From Pseudomonas sp. Fl4BN1 (lineage in GTDB: Bacteria > Pseudomonadota > Gammaproteobacteria > Pseudomonadales > Pseudomonadaceae): a stretch of DNA of 64,000 nt. Positions 12,101 to 17,242 of this stretch are shown piece by piece. The notes beneath the pieces are model-generated. The model was not told the origin of the DNA. It worked only from the letters and a program-made list of their open reading frames with translations, and did no database searches. Numbering within the stretch: the stretch's first letter is position 1; each line of letters opens with the position of its first letter. Location of the stretch: assembly GCF_009908285.1 (NCBI RefSeq), contig NZ_JAAARM010000001.1, positions 1-64,000 on the forward strand, written 5' to 3'. A program made the position numbers and the translations under genes.

Positions 12101-13227
12101 GCTCGGCTCTGGCCGGCGCCTCGGCGCCCTACCTGGCGAACATCATCAAGCGCACAGCAGGTGATAACGACGCTGCTCGGATCATGGCGCAAGCGGTACT
12201 GGGGGCAGTAGTTGCACAGGTTCAAGGCAACTCGGCTGCTGCCGGCGCGGCGGGTGCCGCCACCGGTGAGCTGATTGCGGCGCAGTTGTATCCGAATCGA
12301 AGTCGCGATCAACTGACCGAAGCAGAGAAGCAGACGATCTCGGCGCTCTCGTCATTGGCTGCAGGGTTTGTGGGCGGTGCTGTCGGCGGTGATTTTGCCG
12401 GGGCAGTGACTGGCGCCCAATCGGGCAGAAATGCCACAGAGAACAACGAACTGGGCAGTCGCCTGCTAGCAGAAAAGAAGTACAACGACTTTTCCAAGCA
12501 GAGCTGTGATGGGCTTCCAGCGGATGTGTGCCGCTCGAACTACAGTCAGAAGCTGATGGCCGAGGGCGGTAATGTTGTCGTAGGTGGCTTGGCGGTTGTG
12601 GGAGGCGTCGGCGCCGCAGTAACGCTTGGTCCTGAAATTCTGGCTGCCTGTGTATTCAACCCCGCTCTTTGCACCGAGCTTAGTTTGGTTGGGGCTGAGC
12701 TGCCCTTTGGCGCAGCGACGGCTGGTGGTGCGGCGTTGGGTGTGGGCGGGTTTGGTAGTGTTGCGGCTAAGGAGATGGCGGCTGCAGCTGAAGCGGCTGC
12801 GGCTGCGCGACATGCTCAGGCTGCAAAGGAGGCTACGGAGACTACAAAGGATACGATTTCTGTATATCGTAAAATGTCTACAGTTGAAGCTGAGGCAACG
12901 CTGAGTACGGGAAAATTACAGCCTTCAATTCCTGGAGCAAACTCTAGCAAGTATCTTTCCGAGTCAATTGAGAAAGTAGGGGAGTTTCAGAATAATGGGG
13001 TAAAAGATATGGCGCAAACCACCTTGGAATTTATGCTTGATAGATCGGCATATAATTTATTAATGCGCTCTGCAGTTAATCAGGCTGGGTCGAAAGGTGT
13101 CGATGCAATAAAGATTAATTTTGAGGGGATTGACCCACTTACAAACTTCAGGAATATAGGGGTTCCGCCTAGTCAGATTGAGTTGTTTAACGATATTATT
13201 AAAAGTATTAGACCGGCTGGTAGATGA
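169..13227 (+). CDS. TpsA/CdiA-like filamentous hemagglutinin with C-terminal toxin region
   Basis: A 4352-residue secreted exoprotein of the two-partner secretion family. I chose the ATG at 169 because MDVRQLAFLAHQP is the standard start of Pseudomonas proteins of this type and a GAGG lies upstream; an in-frame start at 94 would overlap the upstream gene. An extended signal peptide ending near VVAMADG is followed by a TPS domain with NPNL (residues 116-119) and NPYG (156-159). A very long beta-helix of about 20-residue LDN-type repeats (roughly 350-2450) follows, then hemagglutinin repeats (about 3000-3900), an Ala/Gly-rich pretoxin region, and TENN at 4090-4093 in place of VENN. The last 130 or so residues (from about base 12,830) are AT-rich, unlike the rest, and should be the exchangeable toxin. 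I do not recognise its fold with confidence; an ADP-ribosyltransferase-like start (VYRKMS) is only a guess. Likely role: contact-dependent growth inhibition and adhesion. Confidence 0.93.
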   Translation: MDVRQLAFLAHQPSATLQARDSFWGLSKRGLAFILANVMFWQPVVAMADGIVVNGGGTTLGQAGNGVPIVNIATPNGSGLSHNQFSDYNVGQQGVILNNATNRTQQTQLGGIILGNPNLGGRAANIILNEVNGGSPSQLKGYTEVAGQSAHVIVANPYGVTCNGCGFINTPKATLTTGKPVIENGQLQRYQVDQGSVAIEGAGLNANNIDQFEIITRSARINAEIQAKHLAVIAGANDVDAKTLKATARTANPADAPQLAIDSSALGGMYAGAIKLVGTEAGVGVKLDGKMIASGGDIQLDANGQLRMAEASAEKGAVAIKAQSLDAQGAVYAGTDLKVQTQGDLNNHSTLAAANSVNLSSSGQLNNHGIIEAGVNFDNSRNPNGDVTLSAQTLNNSGKSVVASRDLTVTAKQTLNNQGGTLSGQRQVTVSAGTLDNQNKGRVLSSGSTDLTASQLINAQGGLINSSANLTAQVGQLNNQGGELSSLGNLTLQVTTLDNVAGLASAGKHLSLTAAGAINNRGGQLISLQTLDLKAGQVDNSNAGRIASNQALTANVTGLDQRNGGRLTSVTELALDLNQGHLNNQGGLINGPQLTLKNLDSVDNQRGEISSVQAFTLMARSLENSHGKLLGNQALTLRLDQALSNIGGLISARGLDLGAATLDNRDGIVTSRGDLALSLSGSANNHGGELSSFGATTLKGVSLDNRDGQVSGDQALHIELSAALNNQNGVLGSGNNLHLKAASLDNSHQGSLVSDDRLTARIDGLLDNQQQGEISAKGVIDLQAGSVDNRNGSLTGKDLLTLRADSLDNRAGKVRADQALQLEVGRLDNRQQGLLSSLAALNFNGSHLDNRGGLLSAAGPVRLDAASLDNSGGRISSKSGLIAQVSQLTNQRGELVAQGDLNLGGAQLDNRDGGLVGSTKALTLEVADVDNRGGEISSAEGLTLQGTRLDNSDNGKMLAGTDLGLKVAQVINQNQGLLFGKGRVALTGQSLDNRQGRLVAQQGLDIRLDNALSNLQGLISSEGLLVAQVGSLDNRGGKLSSAAALTLTSAGALLNRNASITTDGELSITSHSLDNSQGGLLSSKGAARVSTGAFDNTQSARLISGDSLDLKAAQVNNGQGSRIASEKALTASVDGLDQQGGELFSKSALTLDLNQGQLTNHNGLINVPLLVLKNLAEVNNQGGEISSAQAFTLAARNLDNRSGKLISQQGLTLRIDQALNNLKGLVSARTLDLHSNRLDNSEGLISSLGAQTLRVDGQLANQQGTVIADEQLSLTVGALDNSQGQISGKTDVQAKVAVLDNQGGQLIAAQRLELVADSLDNRQGGLVGASQGLQLNIAAIDNRGGELSSKSNVSLDGMSLDNSVGGKVLAEGRLDVGVAQVINRSKGLLSGKAGLTLVGNSLDNNGGTLLTQQDLKAQLQGNLDNRQGLLSAEGKLGLKGAELDNSGGSVSSAGAMTLEYRGALLNQGGEVVTDGALLLNSARLDNRNLGNISAKAAASVHTGALDNSHQGRLSSGDSLNLSSAQLTNQDGGRIASDGALTASVSGLDQQGGQLFSNTSLTLDLNQGQLNNQQGLINTPLLMLKNLKGVNNQGGEISSAQAFAMVAESLDNSRGKVLSNQVLTLRIDQALSNLKGLIAASALDVQATSLDNTGGTLTSRAGLDLQLTGALNNSQQGLISAVNTLNIGSSAVDNQGGSLQGGAIAVDLGSATGDLNNNGGLISTDGPLTIAHLRDLSNRGGEISSGQSLDLVARALDNSAGKLISNQQLRLKAQSLFNQGGLVSGWQGLSTNLGSLDNRNLGTLSSRSGGVNVQVSGDLLNSGAGALVSQQALTVAAANLDNSSGGILSSAAEQTLSVSGLLNNAQGGLIDSGAALTLQAMTLGNAAGTISAQQLLELRAASLDNRGGSLVGNAALTLNLLGALNNSNGKLASGGPLRIEHATVIDNQGGQIASQGLLNLLAGTLDNRQRGTVAANEQLDLQLDGVLQNSGDGLIYSQRGDLRVQAASLVNANGTLQSQGNLSLTTGDIDNQSGRILAKNGDLNIGAGTLDNRGGVLSSLQGAMTADLRGVLKNGYDLNNNRQGGVTQAQRLNLKALAGIDNYGGRISAQSGDALITSGDFDNRNGGLYAKGLVKVSGGNFDNSGDNDGQIAGQRIDLDLSGALNNRLGIIESDSTLAIKAASLDNQTGQLRALGSSGSTRFEIGGQFDNRNGTLESANSDLSLGVGNFLNGGGNLLHVGRGTFDISTANVTGAGGSIVTRGGLALNADSWNNSNVIQAGRLTINVNNFSQTASGQLLATDSLTGSGGNWSNEGLIASDGSLGLSLGGTYSGNGRLSSRGTLALGAAQINLNAPSSIAGGGDTRINVAGQLNNAGRLTSGAQLNLSAGAVNNQGTLGAAQGLTLTTGALLNDHGLVFSGGDMGLRVDSLTNSYADVYSLGNLTVDRDGQGTLASRIVNSSGSLQSDGSMSLAASTIQNVRAVLKTDNQGIYTARIGEIACIKGVNAGDCSGKRNHVWEIVQRDKFEVTEASAASSITSGAHLNIKGGDLLNQSSTIAAAGNLVATVNNLTNSGVETGETETTRVFRTRRTKNAGSWSSAASAFTSKYWFQSGGYTPNDLAGLQAAMSRFIGTTEKEYANLGSTRKLSGGDQSYAAVMQAGGAVSINARNGIDNSVVRPGFTYVGSGARTNTDAAGTAFATRVTLNQQLPPNLAQQQVNPLALPGFSLPSGQNGLFRLSGQGASTPAASGPQSWTMGGATLSTAQRQQGLPAVQARDINIADAAQIAARSADLSTANRTAAQVGTDASAINATLPGAGAVSGPALPGPSVVSDGISQTAALNAQAPAPISIDRVTGLPDSSVRSNPHKYLIETNPVLTDLKQFMSSDYLLSNLGYNPDDSAKRLGDGFYEQKLIQQAVLARTGQRYLDGQNTDEKLFKHLMDNAIKSKDALNLAVGVTLTSEQVAALTHDIVWLENAEVNGEQVLVPVLYLAHSDNRLAPNGALIAGNDVNLIAGQDLNNVGTLRATNNLSAQAGQNLVNSGLVEAGNRLDLLAGNNLVNKAGGIIAGRDVTLTATRGDVINERTLTSHQSSNGSYAQQRDFVDNAARVEAANNLLIKAGRDVNNNGGVLTSGADTSLKAGRDVNLTSVEQVVSNDRGVRNNDLSVTQSGSSLQAGRDLAISAGRDINVIASQIEAKRDVAMTATDNLNLSSAANEQHSYSKSKKVTSQEDHVQQVATTVVAGGNVALKAGADLALTASRVTAGDEAYLYAGGDVNLSAGQNSDYSYYRKTKTSSSGLSSSQKTRIDSSSSTTQQGSSVSGDTVAIRAGQDIGATASDIVSTHSTSLVAGRNIEIDSATETSEESHSTSKKKSGLLSSGGIGFTLGSTSAKNTSSSTTENARASTIGSVLGNVDIQAGKDLTLKGSDVIAGKDISLVGQNVSILAAENHNRSEQTSKTKTSGLTLALSGTVGSAVDAAYQTTKQAKEEDDSRLSALQGIKAGLTGVQAWQAAQQGGGMNGDNIGQFVGISISLGSQKSSSKQTQEQTVNQGSSLTSGNNLSIVAAGSGTAGADGDIRVQGSQLKAGNNVLLAAERDIHLEAAANRQKLDGKNSSGGGAIGVSLGVGPNGAGLSIFANGNKGVGKEKGTGTTWTETTLDAGNQASLISGRDAALKGAQVNADKITAKVGRDLTLQSLQDTDDYKSKQSNVSGGASFTFGTMTGSASVSVSQSKIDSKYQSVQEQTGLFAGKGGYQVEVGKHTQLDGSVIASTAEADKNRLSTGTLGWSDLKNEAEYKSQMQSASVSSGNGGADGFTSNMPSGMLIAYNHGGSASGTTSSAISNGTLEIRDPGQQKQDVATLSRDVEHANGSISPIFDKEKEQKRLREVQLIGEIGTQVTDIVRTDGQLKADKAASDELEKKGIYRPGNNASKEDVDNYQKQLIATDAYQQVMGKYGTGGDYQRAAQAVTAALQGLAGGDIGSALAGASAPYLANIIKRTAGDNDAARIMAQAVLGAVVAQVQGNSAAAGAAGAATGELIAAQLYPNRSRDQLTEAEKQTISALSSLAAGFVGGAVGGDFAGAVTGAQSGRNATENNELGSRLLAEKKYNDFSKQSCDGLPADVCRSNYSQKLMAEGGNVVVGGLAVVGGVGAAVTLGPEILAACVFNPALCTELSLVGAELPFGAATAGGAALGVGGFGSVAAKEMAAAAEAAAAARHAQAAKEATETTKDTISVYRKMSTVEAEATLSTGKLQPSIPGANSSKYLSESIEKVGEFQNNGVKDMAQTTLEFMLDRSAYNLLMRSAVNQAGSKGVDAIKINFEGIDPLTNFRNIGVPPSQIELFNDIIKSIRPAGR
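1855..5130 (+). repeat. Higher-order repeat inside the TpsA beta-helix
   Basis: Besides the short LDN repeats, a block of about 90 residues recurs three times, starting near 1885, 3605 and 4843. Each copy reads roughly LDLNQGxLxNxxGLIN, then LKNL, GEISSxQAF, then an LTLRxDQALSN segment. Spacings are about 1.72 and 1.24 kb. This indicates segmental duplication of the stalk, and such blocks can recombine and change the length of the protein. Confidence 0.8.
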
Positions 13228-13811
13228 TTATGGATAAGCATGAAGGTAAGGCGGTGAGAGACGCCGTAGTAAAACTACTCTCGCTCGGTAAGATGGATGA
13301 GGGTGTTGAGTTGTTTAAAAAGAAATCGAAAGAGATTTCTGAGGTTGTTCGTCTTGAGTGTTCAGGGGATATAAGTTTTTATCGCCGGGATTTTGTTGAG
13401 GCTGCTAAGTTTTACGAAGCCGCAATATCGTTGTCGCCTGATCACGTGATACCTCGTTATTACTATATAGCAGGCGTCCAAAATGAAAGGGCTGGAAACT
13501 TTGTTGATGCATTTAAATATTATCAGGCAGCAATTGACTTCGATCCTGGTTTTGTTGATGCCTATGTAGAGTTAGGTGCTTTGTTAGTAAAGGTTGGAGA
13601 CTATGAAGGAGCTTTACAATGTTATGAGGATGCGCTGCGATTGGAGGAAAAAGAGCTAGTGAATTACGTCAATTTGAGAGCGGTTTTGATCAAATTGAGT
13701 GAGGCTAATCCTGGGCGATATGAAGAAAAACTCAGGGCTGCTAATTTGGGCTACGAGAAAATTATGCGTGAAGGAGGTTCGCGGTCACTACCAGATGGGC
13801 GGAGTTGGTAA
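13224..13811 (+). CDS. TPR-repeat protein, candidate immunity protein of the TpsA toxin
   Basis: A 195-residue protein whose ATG overlaps the stop of the exoprotein gene in an ATGA arrangement, so the two are probably translationally coupled; an alternative ATG lies at 13230. At least three tetratricopeptide repeats are visible (around residues 40-145), for example FVEAAKFYEAAISLSPDH and YEGALQCYEDALRLEE. No signal peptide or membrane segment is seen, so it should be cytoplasmic. In contact-dependent inhibition loci the gene immediately after the toxin end normally encodes the cognate immunity protein, which is the basis for the role; TPR immunity proteins are not the commonest type. Base composition is AT-rich like the toxin tail, which suggests both were acquired as a unit. 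Confidence 0.75.
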   Translation: MIMDKHEGKAVRDAVVKLLSLGKMDEGVELFKKKSKEISEVVRLECSGDISFYRRDFVEAAKFYEAAISLSPDHVIPRYYYIAGVQNERAGNFVDAFKYYQAAIDFDPGFVDAYVELGALLVKVGDYEGALQCYEDALRLEEKELVNYVNLRAVLIKLSEANPGRYEEKLRAANLGYEKIMREGGSRSLPDGRSW

Positions 13812-13956
13812 GCACACATAAGATTTATGGATATGAGGTTATGTGCTTTGTCCAGCTGTGAATTTTGAATAAGATTGTGTGTTGTTTTGCTAAATTTGCG
13901 AGTTGCATATATAAAATATTTACTCCTGATAAGCCATAATTAAGAAGTTCGATTCT

Positions 13957-14304
13957 ATGTTGTGTGAACGATGTGGAGAGGGGCTGGAAATTCTCAGTGA
14001 GAATGGCACTCAAGGGCTAAGATGCCCTGAGTGCGGTTGGTCTGTAGTGACGAAAAACATTTCAGGTATTAAGGTTGATGAAACAAAATATGAGGTTAGG
14101 TGTGGTGGTGACTATAAGAATAAAGATCACATAAAAGCAGTGTCTGAGGTGATGGGCTGTAATTTTATAATGTCTAGAGAGATTCTAAAGAAAGATCTCT
14201 CTCTAGTGTTTGTCGGACAAGCTGTGGACGTGTTACGAGTTAAGGGTGTTCTTGTTTCTGTTGGGGTTTATTTTGCTGTTAGTCCTCAGTTTAAATGGGG
14301 TTGA
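13957..14304 (+). CDS. Small zinc-ribbon protein with possible L7/L12-like C-terminus
   Basis: A 115-residue protein of unknown function. The N-terminus carries two CxxC pairs (CERC near residue 3 and CPEC near 24), typical of a zinc ribbon. The C-terminal half, with the pattern IKAVSEVMGCN followed by a hydrophobic strand and LRVKGVLVSVGV, resembles the alpha/beta C-terminal domain of ribosomal protein L7/L12; this is my reading by eye only. It sits between the TPR gene and a SUKH gene in the AT-rich island behind the exoprotein, where orphan immunity genes collect. The ATG at 13957 has only a weak purine-rich stretch ahead. Function is unassigned. Confidence 0.6.
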   Translation: MLCERCGEGLEILSENGTQGLRCPECGWSVVTKNISGIKVDETKYEVRCGGDYKNKDHIKAVSEVMGCNFIMSREILKKDLSLVFVGQAVDVLRVKGVLVSVGVYFAVSPQFKWG

Positions 14305-14410
14305 TTAAGTACTGGTTAGGTTTTGATTTTAGTTTGGGTCTTCGGCGAGTATTTGATTTCGCTTTATGATGGCTTTGGTTTGTTGGTCAAGACCCTTCTT
14401 CAAGCACTTA

Positions 14411-14421
14411 CCCCCCCCCCC
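14411..14421. repeat. Poly-C tract of 11 bases before the SUKH gene
   Basis: Eleven consecutive C residues lie 8 bases before the GTG chosen as start of the SUKH gene. An ATG at 14366 opens a frame that runs through the tract and ends at TGA after MQ; loss of one C would place it in frame with the SUKH gene. The tract could be a slippage site or simply a sequencing or drift feature. Confidence 0.7.
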
Positions 14422-14429
14422 GTTATGCA

Positions 14430-14981
14430 GTGAGCGAGTTTTCCTTTGAGGGTGTTTTGACTCCTACGGGTGATCCATTTGAGATGGCGCAGGCCTATGC
14501 TTGCACGGGCAAGCAGGGTCGCTTGCCCAGCAATGAGGTTATTGAGATGCAGGGCTATGCCAACGAAGAGTTAGACCAGATTGAGAGGTTGTATGACATT
14601 CGTATCAGCGGCCAGCTAAAGTCATTCCTGCTTGAAATGGGACGAAGTGATGGCGGATTGATCGGAGACTCATTCATCCAGCTTTATCGCCCTTCTTGGC
14701 GAGTACGGGCGCATTTACTCTTTCAAGTCGACTTCTTTAATCAGATGCAAGAAACCGGGCACTATGAGTTCCTGAACAAGCCCTTTGTCTTGGCCTGGAT
14801 TTCAGAGACTCAATACTATTTTGTTCAGACTTCGCTCGCTGATGATGCGATTTATCATTACGACTCAAACGTAGAGTGTGTTGTAAAAACCGAGTGGGAC
14901 CTGTGTGGTTTCTTGAGAATGCTGGCACATGAAAACGACGGCGATACCAAAGCGGTTGTTGGCGATCTGTTGGCGATTTGA
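14430..14981 (+). CDS. SMI1/KNR4 (SUKH) family protein, probable orphan immunity protein
   Basis: A 183-residue protein. The central part, ANEELDQIERLYDIRI followed by LKSFLLEMGRSDGG, matches the start of the SUKH fold, and acidic and aromatic residues follow as in the family. SUKH proteins commonly act as immunity proteins against polymorphic nuclease and other toxins. Its position behind a CdiA-like toxin tail supports that role, though not against the present toxin, since the TPR gene is closer. The GTG start has no visible ribosome site; an in-frame ATG at 14484 is an alternative, and a frame upstream of the poly-C tract is another possibility. No signal peptide is seen. Confidence 0.7.
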   Translation: MSEFSFEGVLTPTGDPFEMAQAYACTGKQGRLPSNEVIEMQGYANEELDQIERLYDIRISGQLKSFLLEMGRSDGGLIGDSFIQLYRPSWRVRAHLLFQVDFFNQMQETGHYEFLNKPFVLAWISETQYYFVQTSLADDAIYHYDSNVECVVKTEWDLCGFLRMLAHENDGDTKAVVGDLLAI

Positions 14982-15064
14982 GCCGGGAGAGGGCACAGAG
15001 AACAAGGGGTGTGTACCTGTGCTGCGCCTTGGGTGCTGGTGGGGCATCTGATCAACGAGTTTGA

Positions 15065-15649
15065 TCAGCCTACGGCTGGATACTCCCGCTCCTGGGGAAG
15101 CAGGCTGTAAGCCTTTTCCAGATCCCCTTCCTCAATCAGTCGATGAATCGAGTGCGCCAGGGGCGTGACATCAGTAATGCGCTTGATCCACTGGTTCACA
15201 TACAACGCCACGGCCTCCTTGCTCAGGCCGATCTGGATCGCGCGGTGTTCCTGTGGCCGCAAGTACAGATCGCGCTCGGGGTCCCACTGGATCCGTACCG
15301 GCGACTGGTCTTTCAACTGCAACCATTCTTCCTTGCTCACGGACTCGTCGGCATGGCTCAGGCAGCCGTTGGCCAGGGCCCATTCGAAGCCTTCGCGGCT
15401 GATGTCGATGGCCAGGATGCGCGCTTGTCCGGCGTCCTTAAAACCCCAGCCGGCGCGGTACATCATCCAAAGGAAGGACGGCTTTATCCAGGTCATGCGC
15501 TCCATCTTGAAGGGTGGGGAAACGAAGGTGCCGTGGGCCAGGGCGGCGTCGGCAATGCTGTCGGAATAGGCCTGGTAGACGCGGATGGTGTCGGCGTCGT
15601 AGAGCGCGCGGATCTGGCGCTGGGGGATTTCTGTTGCGGGTTTATGCAT
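15065..15649 (-). CDS. DUF4291 family protein
   Basis: A 194-residue cytoplasmic protein. The opening QIRALYDADTIRVYQAY and the later stretch MTWIKPSFLWMMYRAGW are the conserved core of DUF4291, and the length is normal for the family. AAGGAA stands about seven bases before the ATG. The family occurs widely in bacteria and some eukaryotes, but I know of no established reaction. It is convergent with the SUKH gene and appears to be transcribed alone or together with the small gene upstream at 15698-15967; a hairpin lies between these two. Confidence 0.85.
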   Translation of the reverse strand: MHKPATEIPQRQIRALYDADTIRVYQAYSDSIADAALAHGTFVSPPFKMERMTWIKPSFLWMMYRAGWGFKDAGQARILAIDISREGFEWALANGCLSHADESVSKEEWLQLKDQSPVRIQWDPERDLYLRPQEHRAIQIGLSKEAVALYVNQWIKRITDVTPLAHSIHRLIEEGDLEKAYSLLPQEREYPAVG

Positions 15650-15669
15650 GGCATTTCCTTATGAAGAAT

Positions 15670-15689
15670 GGGCGGCCGGGAAGCCGCCC
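15670..15689 (-). terminator. Hairpin after the small gene at 15698-15967
   Basis: GGGCGGC and GCCGCCC form a seven-base stem with a six-base loop, directly after the stop of the minus-strand small gene. There is no long T-run, so it may be a weak terminator or a processing hairpin. Confidence 0.45.
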
Positions 15690-15697
15690 TGGGGTGT

Positions 15698-15967
15698 TTA
15701 GAGTTCGGCCTGCGGTTGCAGGCGCCGTGATGTTACATCCAGCAGATCACAGCCATCGCGCAGCAGGATGCTGCACACCAGGGTCAGTTCCTGCAGTACC
15801 ACCGGTTCGCTGCGCAGGGTCTCGGCGGCGAAGTTCTCCAGCAGTTGGGTCGCGGCGCGGATGCGAAAGGCTGCGGCGTCGTGCAGTACATCGATGGGCG
15901 CCTGGGTGTCGATCAGCAGGGAAGGAATCAGGCAGTCGTGGCCGGTTATCGGCATGTAGCGGTTCAT
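15698..15967 (-). CDS. Small hypothetical protein (DUF6124/DUF3077-like)
   Basis: An 89-residue protein starting MNRYMPITGHDC, with GAGGTG ahead of the ATG. An alpha-helical segment from about residue 33 to 75 (AAFRIRAATQLLENFAAET and onward) is reminiscent of small Pseudomonas-specific families such as DUF6124/DUF3077, but the match is by general look only. No membrane segment or signal peptide. The leader (to about 16,100) contains a striking RNA-like cloverleaf on the same strand, so this gene may be controlled at the RNA level. Function unknown. Confidence 0.65.
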   Translation of the reverse strand: MNRYMPITGHDCLIPSLLIDTQAPIDVLHDAAAFRIRAATQLLENFAAETLRSEPVVLQELTLVCSILLRDGCDLLDVTSRRLQPQAEL

Positions 15968-16023
15968 TGGCACACCTCGTTTGATTGGTAGAAAGCTACC
16001 GTTCAATCGTCGCCAAACGAATG

Positions 16024-16099
16024 GGTGGCAGCTGTACGCAGGTTGGCGAGCCGGAAACGAGTAACCGGCAGACCCGAAGGTCTCCCGCGCACAGCTACC
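16024..16099 (-). ncRNA. Cloverleaf-like structured leader RNA upstream of the 89-residue protein gene
   Basis: Read on the minus strand, GCTGT near one end pairs with ACAGC at the other (bases 16091-16099 with 16031-16035) to close a multibranch structure. Inside are a hairpin GACC-UUCG-GGUC (16071-16082) and a hairpin GCCGG...CCGGC (16050-16069). The UUCG tetraloop appears only when read on the minus strand, which fixes the likely direction of transcription and agrees with the gene downstream. It could be a cis-regulatory leader or a small RNA; I recognise no named class. Confidence 0.5.
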
Positions 16100-16355
16100 A
16101 TGAAGCAGCGTTGCGGGTGCAAAAGAGCCTGCAAACAAGCAAACAGCTTTCGCATTCGTTATTCCGGTCGCCAAACCAGGTCGCCATTTGGGCGACGGCC
16201 GGACTATAAGCCGCTGACTTCCTGCGGTGCAAGGCAAGCGTGATGGCGTCTTTTCCGAGAGCGCTGTAGGGCTCTTCCTGCACCGCACCGATCCCTTATC
16301 GACTGTATTTCCAGGTGTTTATCCAAGGCGATTTTAGCTACCGGTCGGCTAGCCT

Positions 16356-16375
16356 GTATGTACATTTGTAAATAC
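16356..16375. promoter_or_regulatory. Candidate operator ahead of brnT
   Basis: A 20-base imperfect palindrome, GTATGTACAT / TTGTAAATAC, with 8 of 10 positions symmetrical, lies 10 bases before the brnT ATG in an AT-rich patch. BrnA antitoxins repress their own operons through ribbon-helix-helix binding to such sites, so this is the likely operator. Confidence 0.5.
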
Positions 16376-16385
16376 GGAATTGCTC

Positions 16386-16664
16386 ATGTACGTTGAATGG
16401 GACGAGGCCAAGAACCACGCCAACATCCTCAAGCACGGCATCGATTTCAACGATGCGGTGCTGATGTTCCAGCGCCCGGTCCTGTCCTTGCGCGATGAGC
16501 GCCTGGACTGTGGCGAGGAGCGCTGGGTCAGCCTCGGCTGGATCAGGACCCTGGTGGGCGTGGTGGTCCATACCGAGCGGCGGGGTCATGCGGTGCGCAT
16601 CATCTCGGCGCGAAAAGCCACTAAGCGGGAGGCCAAATATTATGTCCAACGGATCGAAAACTGA
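16386..16664 (+). CDS. brnT: BrnT family toxin
   Basis: A 92-residue protein beginning MYVEWDEAKNHANILKHGIDF, the family hallmark, and ending in RIISARKATKREAKYY. BrnT is a RelE-like ribonuclease toxin of type II toxin-antitoxin systems that cleaves RNA and halts translation. I took the ATG at 16386 rather than a TTG six bases upstream because the family begins at this point. The antitoxin gene overlaps the 3' end by 23 bases, giving coupled expression. A palindrome directly upstream probably mediates autorepression by the complex. Confidence 0.92.
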   Translation: MYVEWDEAKNHANILKHGIDFNDAVLMFQRPVLSLRDERLDCGEERWVSLGWIRTLVGVVVHTERRGHAVRIISARKATKREAKYYVQRIEN

Positions 16665-16890
16665 TTGGGATCGCCTGGCGAAAACCGATGACCAGGGCAT
16701 CGATACCTCGGATATCCCCGAGCTGGATGACGATTTCTTTCGCCGGGCCGAGGTGCACCTGCCAGGCAAGAAAGCCGTGACTATCCGCCTGGATGCCGAT
16801 GTGCTGGAGTGGTTCAAGGGGCAGGGCGCAGGTTACCAGACGCGGATCAACCAGCTACTGCGCCAGTACATGCAGGCTCACCAAGGCTGA
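16642..16890 (+). CDS. brnA: BrnA family antitoxin
   Basis: An 82-residue protein, MSNGSKTDWDRL..., starting inside the end of brnT. The acidic middle (DIPELDDDFFRRAEV) should wrap the toxin, and the C-terminal part KKAVTIRLDADVLEWFK ... TRINQLLRQYM is a ribbon-helix-helix DNA-binding domain. The order toxin-antitoxin is normal for this family, and the antitoxin neutralises BrnT and represses the operon. A T-rich terminator hairpin follows 25 bases after the stop. The start at 16642 is inferred from the family length; it lacks an obvious independent ribosome site, consistent with translational coupling. Confidence 0.92.
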   Translation: MSNGSKTDWDRLAKTDDQGIDTSDIPELDDDFFRRAEVHLPGKKAVTIRLDADVLEWFKGQGAGYQTRINQLLRQYMQAHQG

Positions 16891-16914
16891 AGGCTTGCTG
16901 CGCACGCTTCAAGG

Positions 16915-16943
16915 AAACGGGCGACGGTGCAGTTGCCCGTTTT
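16915..16943 (+). terminator. Terminator of brnTA
   Basis: AAACGGGC pairs with GCCCGTTT over a 12-base loop and is followed by T residues, 24 bases after the brnA stop. Confidence 0.7.
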
Positions 16944-17242
16944 CATTTAGAGGGCCATTTGCGTCAGCAGCCAGACCCAGCAGATTGCTCCCATCGCACA
17001 GCAGGCGTCAGGGTCGTTTCATGGAACCCACCCGTCCTGCATTTGGCTGAAGACCGGCCTTGATGAACCTCACAAACCGCTACCCGTTATCAACTGCGTG
17101 AAAAACCGTTCTTTCCCATTTACAAGCACCCCTGTCCTCAAGCTCAATCAGCCCCCCTGAACCCTTCGAACCGTCATGCTCGTGCGTGCAGGCTATAGTC
17201 TTCAGGCCTCCAATGACCTCATCCGCAAAAAGGTGCTTTCGT
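16944..17242. other. Intergenic region between brnA and the PEBP gene
   Basis: About 300 bases with no convincing gene. Short frames here lack ribosome sites and family resemblance. The last part must carry the promoter of the downstream gene, but I see no clear -35/-10 pair. Confidence 0.6.
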
